A DNA stretch of 42,007 bases, taken from Campylobacteraceae bacterium (lineage in GTDB: Bacteria > Campylobacterota > Campylobacteria > Campylobacterales > Sulfurovaceae). Under the pieces are notes generated by a model. The model did no database searches and was not told the origin of the DNA. It worked only from the letters and a program-made list of their open reading frames with translations. The first letter of the stretch is position 1. Each line of letters starts with the position of its first letter. The stretch spans positions 1-42,007 of the forward strand of contig JALVXD010000132.1 in assembly GCA_027038295.1 (NCBI GenBank), written 5' to 3'. Positions 26,564-35,463 of this stretch are shown piece by piece. Both the position numbers and the translations under genes were made by a program.

Positions 26564-27400
26564 ATTTCTATAAACTTACCCAACAATCACCAATACATTG
26601 TCATTGGTGATGTTCATGGTTGTATTGATGAGCTAAAAACTCTTTTAGCTCATCAAGGCTTCAAAACCAACAAAGAAGGACTTATAGAAATCTCCTCCGA
26701 GAATGAAAAAAAATCTATTATCCTGCTTGGAGATTTTGTTGACAAAGCCTCTGATGAGAAACTCACACAAACAATTGAATTTCTTTATAAAAACTACCAA
26801 CACCTCAACCAAAAACGAAAACGTCTCTATCTGATTCTTGGAAACCATGAAGATATGGTTTATAGATACATTACAAATGACCCTACTATCATTGTTAATG
26901 CAAAAACCATAAAGAATAAAGCTCTTTACTATAATACAGTAGCCCTTTTAGAAAAAAAACCTAAACTAAAAAAGCTTTTTTTAGAACTATATAACGTTTG
27001 TGATACCTATCTTCTCTATCAAAAAGACAATGACTTCTCTGTTATCTTAACTCATGCACCATGTGAAGAGAAGTACTTAGCAAAAAACGATAAAATCTCA
27101 AGAAAAAAAATGATAAAATGTGTTTCACGAAGCAAAAGCCCTAAGATGCCATTAGATGAGCTACTCCCTTACACACATGAAGAAGCTAAAGATAAGCAAC
27201 ATTATCATATTTTTGGACACCTTTCACAACCCAGTATACGTCAATATAAAAATAAAATCTGTATAGACACTTCTGCCATTTATGGTAACACCTTAAGCTG
27301 TGCGATTATAGAAAATAAAACTATAGATTTTCACTCTGTACCTTTTGAATCTAAACAAAAAAAAGGTGAACAAACCTACAATATACTTTTTGATTTTTAA
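26564..27400 (+). CDS. PPP-family metallophosphatase, apparent ATT start
   Basis: 278 residues if read from ATT at 26564. Calcineurin-like phosphatase motifs appear in order: GDVHG (15-19), GDFVDK (56-61), GNHED (93-97), LTHAPC and HIFGHL. They resemble ApaH/PrpA-type PPP enzymes that cut Ap4A or phosphoproteins. The first in-frame ATG (26855) comes after the GNHED motif, so a protein from there would be dead. Upstream, the frame is open only from a TAA at 26549; it contains AAGGAG (26553-26558) and, 5 nt later, ATT. No ATG, GTG or TTG lies between the TAA and GDVHG. The ATT is therefore the best start, a codon known from infC. A base error is the alternative. Confidence 0.8.
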   Translation: MSINLPNNHQYIVIGDVHGCIDELKTLLAHQGFKTNKEGLIEISSENEKKSIILLGDFVDKASDEKLTQTIEFLYKNYQHLNQKRKRLYLILGNHEDMVYRYITNDPTIIVNAKTIKNKALYYNTVALLEKKPKLKKLFLELYNVCDTYLLYQKDNDFSVILTHAPCEEKYLAKNDKISRKKMIKCVSRSKSPKMPLDELLPYTHEEAKDKQHYHIFGHLSQPSIRQYKNKICIDTSAIYGNTLSCAIIENKTIDFHSVPFESKQKKGEQTYNILFDF

Positions 27401-27493
27401 CGATTAATTTCTTTATAACATTTTCATGGTAAAATGGCTTCCTTAAATTAAAACTACTTATTATATAGTAAGTAATGTAATAGGAACTCCCCC

Positions 27494-28438
27494 ATGAGAC
27501 ACTTCTTAAGCATAAAAGACTTTACAAAAAATGAACTCTTAGAGATGATTAATCTAGCCCAAAAGATTAAAGCAGAGACAAAAACAAAAAACTTTGTACC
27601 CTATTTAGAGAAACAGACCCTTGGGATGATTTTTGAAAAAAGCTCTACAAGAACACGTGTAAGTTTTGAAACAGGTATCTATCAGCTTGGTGGGATTGGT
27701 CTATTCTTATCATCAAATGATATTCAACTTGGTCGTGGTGAACCCATGAAAGATACAGCAAGAGTTATAAGTCGTATGGTTGACATGGTCATGATACGAA
27801 CTTTTGCACACAGTAACATAGAAGAGTTTGCAAAATACTCAAAAGTACCCGTTATCAATGGATTAACAGACTCCTATCACCCAGTTCAACTCATGACCGA
27901 CTACCTTACCATGCTGGAGTGTGGTGTTGAAAAACCTATTGTTGCTTATGTAGGTGATGGAAACAACAACATGACCCACTCTTGGTTGATGTTGGCTTCT
28001 AAACTTGGTTTTGAACTCCGTGTTGCCACACCAAAAGGTTATGAGTGTAACCAAGAAATCGTTAATCAAGCGTTAATCTTTGCGAAAGAGAGTGGTGCTA
28101 CTATTACATTTGGACATGAGCCAAAAGTTGCCGTAAAGGGAGCCAATGTAGTAACTACAGATACTTGGGTTTCTATGGGACAAGAAGATGAAAAAGAGAA
28201 AAGATTAAAAGCTTTTGATGGATACATTGTTGATGACGCTTTAATCTCTTTGGCTCAAAAAGATGCTATATTCTTACACTGCTTACCTGCTTATCGTGGT
28301 CTTGAAGTGAGTGAAGAGATATTTGAAAAACATGCAGATGAAATCTTTTTAGAAGCAGAAAATAGACTACATGCCCAAAAAGGAATCATGGTTTGGCTTG
28401 ACCAACACCGTGATGATACAACAACAGAAGGAAAATAA
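27494..28438 (+). CDS. argF: Ornithine carbamoyltransferase
   Basis: 314 residues. The carbamoyl-phosphate site is STRTR (51-55), and the ornithine/catalytic site includes HCLP (262-265). [13 protein letters not shown] is typical too. It forms citrulline in arginine synthesis. AGGAACTCCCCC precedes the ATG. It shares a base with the hemN ATG (TAATG), so the two are coupled. Its leader (27440-27493) has a weak 6-bp hairpin TACTTA/TAAGTA. Confidence 0.96.
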   Translation: MRHFLSIKDFTKNELLEMINLAQKIKAETKTKNFVPYLEKQTLGMIFEKSSTRTRVSFETGIYQLGGIGLFLSSNDIQLGRGEPMKDTARVISRMVDMVMIRTFAHSNIEEFAKYSKVPVINGLTDSYHPVQLMTDYLTMLECGVEKPIVAYVGDGNNNMTHSWLMLASKLGFELRVATPKGYECNQEIVNQALIFAKESGATITFGHEPKVAVKGANVVTTDTWVSMGQEDEKEKRLKAFDGYIVDDALISLAQKDAIFLHCLPAYRGLEVSEEIFEKHADEIFLEAENRLHAQKGIMVWLDQHRDDTTTEGK

Positions 28439-29805
28439 TGAGCAACATAGATTTTGAGAAGTTTTCAAAATACTCTAAACCAGGACCTAGATACACCTCG
28501 TACCCTACAGCTTTAGAGTTTAACGATGATTTCAAATATGACAAATATATTGAGTTCCTTGAGAACTCTACAGAAAAACTCTCTTTATATGTTCACCTCC
28601 CCTTCTGTAGAAGTGCTTGTTACTTCTGTGGATGTAATGTTGTCTTTACTTCAAAAGAAGAGAAACTTAGCCGTTATGTAGACTACCTTAAAAAAGAGAT
28701 TGATATTTTAGCTCAACACATTGATACCAATCGTGAAGTGATTCAGTTTCACTTTGGTGGGGGGACACCTACCTTTTATAAAGCATTTGAATTAGATGAG
28801 ATAGTAACGTACATCAAGTCAAAATTCCCTAACTGGAGCAGTGATGCTGAAATCTCTTGTGAAATTGACCCAAGATATTTCAATGAAGAGCAGATGAAAG
28901 TATTCCAAAAACATGGCTTTAACCGAATTAGCTTTGGTGTGCAAGATTTAGATAATAAAGTACAAAAAGAGATTCACCGTGTTCAACCATTGGAGTTAAC
29001 CAAAAATGCTGTTGAACTGGCACGTAAATATGGAATCAACTCTATTAATACCGACTTCATCTATGGTTTGCCTTACCAAACGCTAGAAACATTTCAAAAG
29101 ACCTTAGAGCTGTCAACTCAACTAAATCCTGATAGAGTAGCTGTTTTCAACTATGCTCACGTACCTTGGCTCATGAAAACCATGCGTAAATTTGACGAAA
29201 CCACACTACCAACTCCTGATGTTAAACTACAGATTTTTCAATACACCATTGACTTTTTTGAAAAACATGGCTATAAAATGGTAGGTATGGATCACTTTGC
29301 TAGACCAGAAGATGAACTGTTTGGAGCCATTGAAAAAGGTGAACTCCATAGAAATTTCCAAGGTTACACCACAAGAGGTGGTGCAAACTTAGTAGGAATT
29401 GGTCTAACCAGTATTGGTGAAGGTGAGCGTTATTATGCTCAAAACACCAAAGATATGAAACTCTACGAAGAGGCATTAGAGGCAGGGAAACTACCTTTTG
29501 AAAGAGGTGTTGTTCTAAGTGATGATGACTTTCTAAGAAAAGCTGTTATTATGGAACTTATGGCAAACTTCTCTGTAGATATAAAACGTGTAGACAAAGA
29601 GCATAATATAAACTTTAAAGAGTATTTTGCTGATGCACTAGAAGCACTGCAAGAGTTTGTAGATGCAGAGTTGGTTACTATAATAGACGATAAAATATCT
29701 GTAAGTACCACAGGAACACTTTTAATAAGAAATATTGCTATGCCATTTGATGCCTACATGAAAAAATACGCACAAAGTAAAAAAGCGTTTTCTAAGACGG
29801 TTTAG
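28438..29805 (+). CDS. hemN: Oxygen-independent coproporphyrinogen III dehydrogenase
   Basis: 455 residues. Radical-SAM cysteines Cys57-x3-Cys61-x2-Cys64, followed by Cys66 (HLPFCRSACYFCGCN), are in the exact HemN arrangement, and GGGTPTF follows. The length and the N-terminal GPRYTSYPTA mark true HemN rather than HemW. It decarboxylates coproporphyrinogen III without oxygen, fitting a microaerobic or anaerobic life. It overlaps argF by one base and is followed by REP-like pair C. Confidence 0.96.
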   Translation: MSNIDFEKFSKYSKPGPRYTSYPTALEFNDDFKYDKYIEFLENSTEKLSLYVHLPFCRSACYFCGCNVVFTSKEEKLSRYVDYLKKEIDILAQHIDTNREVIQFHFGGGTPTFYKAFELDEIVTYIKSKFPNWSSDAEISCEIDPRYFNEEQMKVFQKHGFNRISFGVQDLDNKVQKEIHRVQPLELTKNAVELARKYGINSINTDFIYGLPYQTLETFQKTLELSTQLNPDRVAVFNYAHVPWLMKTMRKFDETTLPTPDVKLQIFQYTIDFFEKHGYKMVGMDHFARPEDELFGAIEKGELHRNFQGYTTRGGANLVGIGLTSIGEGERYYAQNTKDMKLYEEALEAGKLPFERGVVLSDDDFLRKAVIMELMANFSVDIKRVDKEHNINFKEYFADALEALQEFVDAELVTIIDDKISVSTTGTLLIRNIAMPFDAYMKKYAQSKKAFSKTV

Positions 29806-29822
29806 ATATATTCAAAGAATCC

Positions 29823-29891
29823 GTAGGGTGTGATTGCTATCACACCACTTACAAATAATATAATCATGGTGCAATAGCAATTGCACCCTAC
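29823..29891. repeat. REP-like inverted pair C
   Basis: Left: GTAG, GGTGTGAT, TGCT, ATCACACC. Right on the other strand: GTAG, GGTGCAAT, TGCT, ATTGCACC. The two units differ in the arm at several places, yet each remains self-complementary. The spacer is short (about 20 nt). It lies between hemN and the Fe-S protein gene. Confidence 0.85.
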
Positions 29892-29903
29892 AGTGAGAAA
29901 TAA

Positions 29904-31205
29904 ATGACAAAAAAACCAGAAGATATTTTTAATTTCCAAGAAACATCAGACGACTGTGTCAAATGTGGAAAGTGTATACCTGTCTGTACCATTCACCAAG
30001 TCAATGCCGATGAAGTAACTTCTCCTCGTGGATTTATTGACCTATTAGGACAATACCAAGCAGGAAACCTAGAGCTGGACAAAAATGCTAAAGATATTTT
30101 TGAGAGCTGTTTCCTCTGTACAGCATGTACCGAAGTCTGTCCCAATAGCCTACCTACTGACATGGTTATAGAAGAGGTTCGTGCTGATATTGCAGACAAA
30201 TTTGGTATTGCATGGTTTAAAAAAATTGCCTTTTATCTTTTAGAGCATCGTAAAGTAATGGACATAGTAATGAAGTTTGGCTTTATGTTTAAAACATGTG
30301 CTTTAGCTGAAGATGAAAAAGAAAGAGGACTAAAAGCTAGATTTAAAATGCCAATGGTCAAAAAAGGAAGGCTTCTTCCATCTATGTCAAAAGTCTCGTT
30401 TTTAAACTCTTACCCAGAAGAGATACCTGCACCAAAGCAAGAGAAGAAAAATATGCGTGTGGCACTCTTTATCGGTTGTCTTGGTAACTACAACTACACG
30501 GGTATTGGTGACTCTTTGGTTGAGATATTAAAAGAGCTAAACATTGACATTTTTATACCAAAAGAGCAACTCTGTTGTGGAGCCCCTGCCTATTTTACAG
30601 GGGCTGTTGACTCTGTTGAGCGTATGACCAAAGCCAACATAGAGTACTTTGAAAGTTTTATGGACGAGTGTGATGCCATGCTTATTCCAGAGGCTACCTG
30701 TTCTGCCATGGTTAAACATGACTGGCAAGTCTTTTTCAAAAATCATGACATGCCAGAGTGGGAAGCACGTGCTAAAAAAGTAAGCAAAAAAATATTTATG
30801 GCTACAGAGTGGCTAGATGACAACACAGAACTACAAGCACTTTTAAAAACAAAAGGAACTTTTGATACAACGGTTACTTACCATGACCCCTGTCACGCTA
30901 AAAAAGTGCAAAATATCTACAAACAACCACGTAACCTTTTAGCACCAAACTACCCTCTCGTAGAGATGAGTGAGTCTGATAGATGTTGTGGGTTTGGTGG
31001 GGTAACCATGCAGACAGAGAAGTTCCATTTTGCCGAAGCAGCAGGGAAACCAAAAGCAGCCATGATAAAAGAGACAAAAGCTCATTATGTAAGTGCAGAG
31101 TGTTCTGCTTGTAGGGTTCAGTTGAGTGAAGCGATGAACAATGCAGAGGTTGAGACTATTTTTAAGAATCCGTTGGAATTAATAGCTGAGGCTTTGAAGA
31201 AATAA
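29904..31205 (+). CDS. GlcF/LldE-like iron-sulfur protein with two CCG domains
   Basis: 433 residues. Two 4Fe-4S clusters are held by Cys18-21-24-28 (DDCVKCGKCIPVC) and Cys69-72-75-79 (CFLCTACTEVCP). Two cysteine-rich CCG domains follow (LCCGAP at 224-226; HDPCH and RCCGFGG at 361-363), as in glycolate oxidase GlcF, lactate dehydrogenase LldE and heterodisulfide reductase HdrB/D. A flavin-binding GlcD-type partner is not adjacent, so the electron donor (glycolate, lactate or another) cannot be named. The ribosome site is weak (GTGAG). It is bounded by REP-like pairs C and D. Confidence 0.88.
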   Translation: MTKKPEDIFNFQETSDDCVKCGKCIPVCTIHQVNADEVTSPRGFIDLLGQYQAGNLELDKNAKDIFESCFLCTACTEVCPNSLPTDMVIEEVRADIADKFGIAWFKKIAFYLLEHRKVMDIVMKFGFMFKTCALAEDEKERGLKARFKMPMVKKGRLLPSMSKVSFLNSYPEEIPAPKQEKKNMRVALFIGCLGNYNYTGIGDSLVEILKELNIDIFIPKEQLCCGAPAYFTGAVDSVERMTKANIEYFESFMDECDAMLIPEATCSAMVKHDWQVFFKNHDMPEWEARAKKVSKKIFMATEWLDDNTELQALLKTKGTFDTTVTYHDPCHAKKVQNIYKQPRNLLAPNYPLVEMSESDRCCGFGGVTMQTEKFHFAEAAGKPKAAMIKETKAHYVSAECSACRVQLSEAMNNAEVETIFKNPLELIAEALKK

Positions 31206-31207
31206 TG

Positions 31208-31349
31208 GTAGGGTGCGTTTTCCAACGCACCGTTTAAAAAATAGGCATATCAACAAATATCGCCGAAAGGCTTAAAAAAATAAGCCTTTCGGCAAAAACA
31301 TAAAATTATGCAAACATCAATACACGGTGCGTTGGAAAACGCACCCTAC
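31208..31349. repeat. REP-like inverted pair D with a central hairpin
   Basis: Left: GTAG, GGTGCGTT, TTCC, AACGCACC. The right unit is the same on the other strand, loop GGAA. The spacer is longer (about 95 nt) and holds a further 13-bp hairpin. It begins 2 nt after the Fe-S gene stop; its right CTAC provides the stop of the convergent NUDIX gene. Confidence 0.85.
31262..31293. terminator. Strong hairpin between convergent genes
   Basis: GCCGAAAGGCTTA pairs perfectly with TAAGCCTTTCGGC around six A. It is central between convergent genes and inside pair D. A-runs flank the stem on the plus strand, so on the minus strand U-runs precede and interrupt it. It is probably a bidirectional stop. 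Confidence 0.55.
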
Positions 31350-31906
31350 CTATCAAACCACCACATAAAAGAAAACATCAAACCAACCGTTTTACCTATG
31401 CTCTCATCATACATAAACTCTTTTGCTTCGCTTACAGGTATCTCAACAACCTCTATCTGTTCATCCTCTATGCCACCACCTTGACTAACTCTCATAGATT
31501 CATCTACCTCTACATAGTAGATAGTTTGACTACCACCAGAGGTTCCAACAGAGCTTAAGACTTTAGTTATACGCTCTATATCTTTAAGAGGAACCTCAAA
31601 ACCACACTCCTCCTCTATCTCCTCTTTGGCTATCTGCTCTAAAGATTTATCTTTATCAATCAGACCTGCACACAACTCTACTGTCATACCATCACCATTT
31701 CTATGATAGACAGGAGGTCTAAACTGCTTTACCAAAACAAACGATTTTCGTTCTGTATGATAGATTAAAATAGCTACAGAATCATGTGATTCGACAATTT
31801 CCCATGATTTTTCTATTCCATTTTGTCTATATGTTGCCAATGCCGTCTTTACAAAACTTGCATTTTCTAAGGGTTGAAGTTTAAACTTTTCTATTATATT
31901 TCGCAT
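31346..31906 (-). CDS. NUDIX hydrolase (nucleoside diphosphate-sugar type)
   Basis: 186 residues from the ATG at 31906. The NUDIX box region is GLIDKDKSLEQIAKEEIEEECGF. The EExG part is intact, but the Glu at position 7 is Lys and the Arg of REU is Glu, so metal binding may differ. The upstream FVLVKQFRPPVYHR resembles ADP-ribose/UDP-sugar pyrophosphatases. An upstream in-frame ATG (31912) is too close to GAGG. The chosen ATG shares a base with the stop of the M23 gene. Its TAG stop lies inside the GTAG of REP-like pair D. Confidence 0.85.
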   Translation of the reverse strand: MRNIIEKFKLQPLENASFVKTALATYRQNGIEKSWEIVESHDSVAILIYHTERKSFVLVKQFRPPVYHRNGDGMTVELCAGLIDKDKSLEQIAKEEIEEECGFEVPLKDIERITKVLSSVGTSGGSQTIYYVEVDESMRVSQGGGIEDEQIEVVEIPVSEAKEFMYDESIGKTVGLMFSFMWWFDR

Positions 31907-33111
31907 TACCATCCTCTGTTTTGATAATAGTTTTTCATCTTAGGAGAGACACCAATATCATTGACTGTATTCCAAACTTGAGAAGGTGTTTGATTTTTAA
32001 ACAGTTCATCTATTATCTTAGTATATTTTATTTTTCTTGCTATAAATGCTCTCTTCCCTTTTCCTGTCAATCCATCTGTAGAAAATTTTACCATACGCAT
32101 AGGGTCTATAGCACGTCCATTTTTATAGAGTCCAAAATGCAAATGAGCCCCTGTACTTCGACCTGTATTTCCTACATAGCCTATAACTTGTCCTGCAGAT
32201 ACATACTGTCCTAGTTTTGCCTTTAATCTACTCTGATGAGCATATAGAGTTACATAATTATCTTTATGTTGAATCTTAATAACATTACCATACCCACCTT
32301 TTCGACCAGCAAATATGACCTTGCCATCTGCAGCTGCTAAGATAGGTGTACCTCGTTTTGCTCCAAAGTCTACCCCATGATGAGCTTTCCATTTATGCAA
32401 TATAGGATGCCAACGTCTTTTTGTAAACTTTGAAGTAATACGTATATGATTAAGAGGTCTCCTCATATATTTTTTAATAAGAACTTTACCATTTTCATCA
32501 TAATACTTATGGTCAGTATGTTTAAAAACATAATGCTTTTTACCAGCTGTCTCCAACATAGCAGCTTTTATATTTGGGACACCTATAGGCTGACCAAGAC
32601 GCATTTTTTGAGTATATACAATAGCTAAAGAATCACCTTTTTTAATCGTTCTAAAATTCACGCTATATTTAAGAAGACGAGTAAACTCATTGGCTAATCG
32701 TCTATTTTTAATTTTTTTAACAATATCTCCATAAGGACTACTATCTATCTTAAGTAGAGCAATATAGGTGTCTTCCTGATACTCTATAGGAATCACCTCT
32801 AATTTATAACCTCTATGTGTCTTATACAAATGAAGTTGCAACTCCTCACCTACAGGAATAAGTGCTTGTAAAAGTACTCCTGTACTAGCAATAAGTTCAT
32901 AATAACTTCGACAATTCTCTACATCTGATACAATAAGCGTATCATCTCCATCCAACTCGTCTAAAACAGTTTTTGGGACATTATGCTTTTGAAGGTAGGT
33001 TGCAAAACTCATACCGTTTACCCATGCCAAACGCTTTACTTTTGCAGCAAATGTTATCGTTGATAAAATCAACAGTAATACAAGGACTCTGCGTAAACCA
33101 ATACTCCTCAA
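31906..33111 (-). CDS. M23 peptidoglycan endopeptidase, Csd3/HdpA-like
   Basis: 401 residues, TTG start with GGAG upstream. The N-terminal hydrophobic signal (VLVLLLILSTITFA) is followed by two accessory domains (about 25-215) and a LytM/M23 domain with zinc ligands in HHGVDFG (His245, Asp249-region), the catalytic YAHQS and GAHLHFG (323-325). Size and domain order resemble H. pylori Csd3/HdpA, which trims peptide crosslinks and sets helical shape. The match is by architecture. It is coupled to the NUDIX gene (TAATG). Confidence 0.82.
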   Translation of the reverse strand: MRSIGLRRVLVLLLILSTITFAAKVKRLAWVNGMSFATYLQKHNVPKTVLDELDGDDTLIVSDVENCRSYYELIASTGVLLQALIPVGEELQLHLYKTHRGYKLEVIPIEYQEDTYIALLKIDSSPYGDIVKKIKNRRLANEFTRLLKYSVNFRTIKKGDSLAIVYTQKMRLGQPIGVPNIKAAMLETAGKKHYVFKHTDHKYYDENGKVLIKKYMRRPLNHIRITSKFTKRRWHPILHKWKAHHGVDFGAKRGTPILAAADGKVIFAGRKGGYGNVIKIQHKDNYVTLYAHQSRLKAKLGQYVSAGQVIGYVGNTGRSTGAHLHFGLYKNGRAIDPMRMVKFSTDGLTGKGKRAFIARKIKYTKIIDELFKNQTPSQVWNTVNDIGVSPKMKNYYQNRGW

Positions 33112-33445
33112 AATTTCTCCTATAGTCAGTTATATCAATTATAACTTATGCTAACTAAAAGCTCAAAGTAACATTATATAACTATAAGATTTTTTAAGTA
33201 AACTTCGCACATGAAACATTTAAAAGGTTATAAACAACGTTACTTTTCATTAGCTATTATTGCTATGTATTCAACATTGTTTAAATTATGTACAATTGAC
33301 GCAAACTACAAGTACCATAAGTATGCCTTTAAAACCCCTGAACATAAGACTTCTCCTCCCTATCTGTACGCTTATTATTTACTGTAAAACATATTAATAA
33401 TGTTCGGTGTTACCGAACCTACGTAACATATATCAAGGAAACAAA
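33112..33445 (+). other. 334-nt gap before the cobalamin receptor gene
   Basis: The stretch is T-rich. It holds a possible -35 TTGACG (33296) with a poor -10, an unassigned 58-codon frame (33211-33387, no ribosome site) and a solitary REP-like unit at the end. The cobalamin-riboswitch core and B12 box were looked for by eye and not found. Confidence 0.5.
33402..33422 (-). repeat. Solitary REP-like unit H, just upstream of the TonB receptor gene
   Basis: On the minus strand: GTAG, GTTCGGT, AAC, ACCGAAC. The 7-bp stem is perfect. It ends about 23 nt before the ATG, so it will be in the receptor leader and near its ribosome site. No partner unit is visible. Confidence 0.7.
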
Positions 33446-35305
33446 ATGAATAGAACAATAAAACTCAGTCTAATGACCACGCTAGTTCTTAGCACAAACC
33501 TCATCGCAGATGAAAAGCTTGAAGATATTTTAGTAACTTCAGCAACAAAGACAACTCAAAAGCTAGAAGATGTGACTTCAACTATGAATGTTATTACAGC
33601 TCAACAAATTGAAGAGCGACATTACACAACCGTAACTCAAGCACTTAACTCTTTAACTGCTGTTAGCATAAACTCAAATGGTGGACTAGGAACAACCTCA
33701 ACTGTAAGATTAAGAGGATTTGATAACAATAAAGTTCTAGTGCTTATAGATGGTGTTAGATACAACGATATTAGTAACAGTTCAGGTGCAACTTTTGCAC
33801 ATCTTATGGCTTCAGACATAGAGCGTATAGAAGTTCTTAAAGGAGCCCAGTCAGGGGTTTGGGGTGCCGATGCAGCTGCTGGTGTTATTAGCATTACAAC
33901 AAAAGGTGCAAAAGATGGACTAAATTTTCACGCATCACAGGAGTTTGGTAGTTTTAACTCAACTACAAGCAATGTTGCTGCTTCATACAAAAATGACCTT
34001 TTCTATCTTAAAGCTTCACAAAGCAGAGTTGATAGTGATGGATTTACAGCACAAGCTCCCAAAGGGCAAGATTTAAAAAACTTTGAAGACGATGGGTACA
34101 AAAACACCAGTACCAATTTAAAAGCTGGGTTCAATATTACGCCAACCAACAAAATAGACATTTCACACAGTATCATAGATGCCACAACAAACTATGACCA
34201 AAGTGTTTATGATGGTGTCTACCCTAATTCGGTCTTAAATAGAGTAAAATCAGCAAACAGTCAAGCAGAAAGTTCCAACAAAAGTACCCTCTCATCTGTT
34301 AACTTTAACCATATAGATAGCTTTAATGAAGTGGACATTTACGCTAAAAAATCTACATTTGAGAGAAGCTATCCACAAGAATTTACTAAAGAGTATGAGG
34401 GTGAAGTAAAAGAGTATGGTATAAAATCTAAAGTACCTTATATGAACAATAGTTTTGTTCTTATTGGTGGTGACTATAAAAAGTTTGAAGACAAAGCAGG
34501 TATTAACAACTCATTTACAAATAAAGGAGTTTTTCTAACCAACTACAACAAGTTTGATGGTCTATTGGGAGGAGAGACTATTTTTACTCAATCATTACGA
34601 TACGACAAATATGATGAGTTTGACAACAAAACCACAGGGAAAATAGGTCTTAAACATATACATACCAATATAGAGGGGCTAAGTACATCTGTAAACTATG
34701 GAACAGCTTACAATGTACCCTCATCATTTCAACTCTACTCTTTCTATGGTAATCCCAATATGAAACCAGAAATCACCAAAGGGTATGATGTAACCGTTGC
34801 CTACAAAGATTTAAGCCTAACCTACTTTAACAATGAGATTGAAGATATTATAGACTACGACTTTGCTACAAGTAAATATGCCAATGTTGATGGAAAATCA
34901 AAAATAAAAGGTTTTGAAGTGGCGTACAATACAGATATTTCTGATGTTGCAGTACTCTCTTTAGGGTATACCAAACTTGATGCCAAAGACCATAAGGGGA
35001 AAGATTTAAAAAGACGGGTAGACCAGTCTCTTAAATTTGGTCTTGACTACTATGGAATAGACAATTTACATCTTGGTCTCAATGGTGAATATATAGGCAA
35101 AAGAGAAGACACAGACTTCGCAACTTATGCAAAAGTAGAAACAGGTAAATATACCGTTGCCAACTTTACAGCCAACTATGAAATAGACCAACATATGAGT
35201 CTTTATGGAAAAGTAGATAACATTACAGACAAAGATTACCAAACTGTTTATGGTTATGCCTCTAGCCCAAGAGCTGTTTATGCAGGAATGAAACTGACAT
35301 ATTAA
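33446..35305 (+). CDS. btuB: TonB-dependent receptor, probable cobalamin receptor (BtuB-like)
   Basis: 619 residues from the ATG at 33446, which has AAGGAAA upstream; a GTG 39 nt earlier is in frame but unsupported. A signal peptide (KLSLMTTLVLSTNLIA) is followed by the TonB box EDILVTSA, a plug domain (STVRLRGFDNNKVLVLIDGVRYND, IERIEVLKGAQSGVWGADAAAGVI) and a 22-strand barrel ending YAGMKLTY. The length matches BtuB, and binding protein, ATPase, permease and cobalamin-assembly genes follow, so cobalamin or cobinamide is the likely ligand. Iron-siderophore transport cannot be excluded by sequence alone. Confidence 0.85.
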   Translation: MNRTIKLSLMTTLVLSTNLIADEKLEDILVTSATKTTQKLEDVTSTMNVITAQQIEERHYTTVTQALNSLTAVSINSNGGLGTTSTVRLRGFDNNKVLVLIDGVRYNDISNSSGATFAHLMASDIERIEVLKGAQSGVWGADAAAGVISITTKGAKDGLNFHASQEFGSFNSTTSNVAASYKNDLFYLKASQSRVDSDGFTAQAPKGQDLKNFEDDGYKNTSTNLKAGFNITPTNKIDISHSIIDATTNYDQSVYDGVYPNSVLNRVKSANSQAESSNKSTLSSVNFNHIDSFNEVDIYAKKSTFERSYPQEFTKEYEGEVKEYGIKSKVPYMNNSFVLIGGDYKKFEDKAGINNSFTNKGVFLTNYNKFDGLLGGETIFTQSLRYDKYDEFDNKTTGKIGLKHIHTNIEGLSTSVNYGTAYNVPSSFQLYSFYGNPNMKPEITKGYDVTVAYKDLSLTYFNNEIEDIIDYDFATSKYANVDGKSKIKGFEVAYNTDISDVAVLSLGYTKLDAKDHKGKDLKRRVDQSLKFGLDYYGIDNLHLGLNGEYIGKREDTDFATYAKVETGKYTVANFTANYEIDQHMSLYGKVDNITDKDYQTVYGYASSPRAVYAGMKLTY

Positions 35306-35318
35306 AATAAATTTATAC

Positions 35319-35424
35319 GTAGGTTTGACCATGTCACACATTAAATCTCGGTTTGAATTAAATGGATATTTATAATTTTTATTTATGCCATGTTTATTTT
35401 GACGTGTGACACGGTCACACCTAC
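35319..35424. repeat. REP-like inverted pair E
   Basis: Left: GTAG, GTTTGAC, CAT, GTCACAC with one T-C mismatch. Right on the other strand: GTAG, GTGTGAC, CGT, GTCACAC, perfect, followed by CGTCAAAA as in other elements. It lies between btuB and btuF. Confidence 0.8.
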
Positions 35425-35445
35425 GGTTTATGAATTCAATTACAT

Positions 35446-35451
35446 TATAAT
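35446..35451 (+). promoter_or_regulatory. -10 element of btuF
   Basis: TATAAT ends 12 nt before the ATG; the sequence between is almost all A. The leader would be about 6 nt without a Shine-Dalgarno. It suggests that btuF is transcribed separately from btuB, after REP pair E. Confidence 0.5.
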
Positions 35452-35463
35452 AAAAGCAAAAAA

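Noticed and set aside
33211-33387. 58-codon frame upstream of btuB
   Set aside because: It has an ATG but no ribosome site and no recognisable family; the sequence looks like chance in AT-rich DNA.
33112-33445. Cobalamin riboswitch before btuB
   Set aside because: The core sequences and the B12 box (GCCACTG type) could not be found on the plus strand; only a REP hairpin is present.
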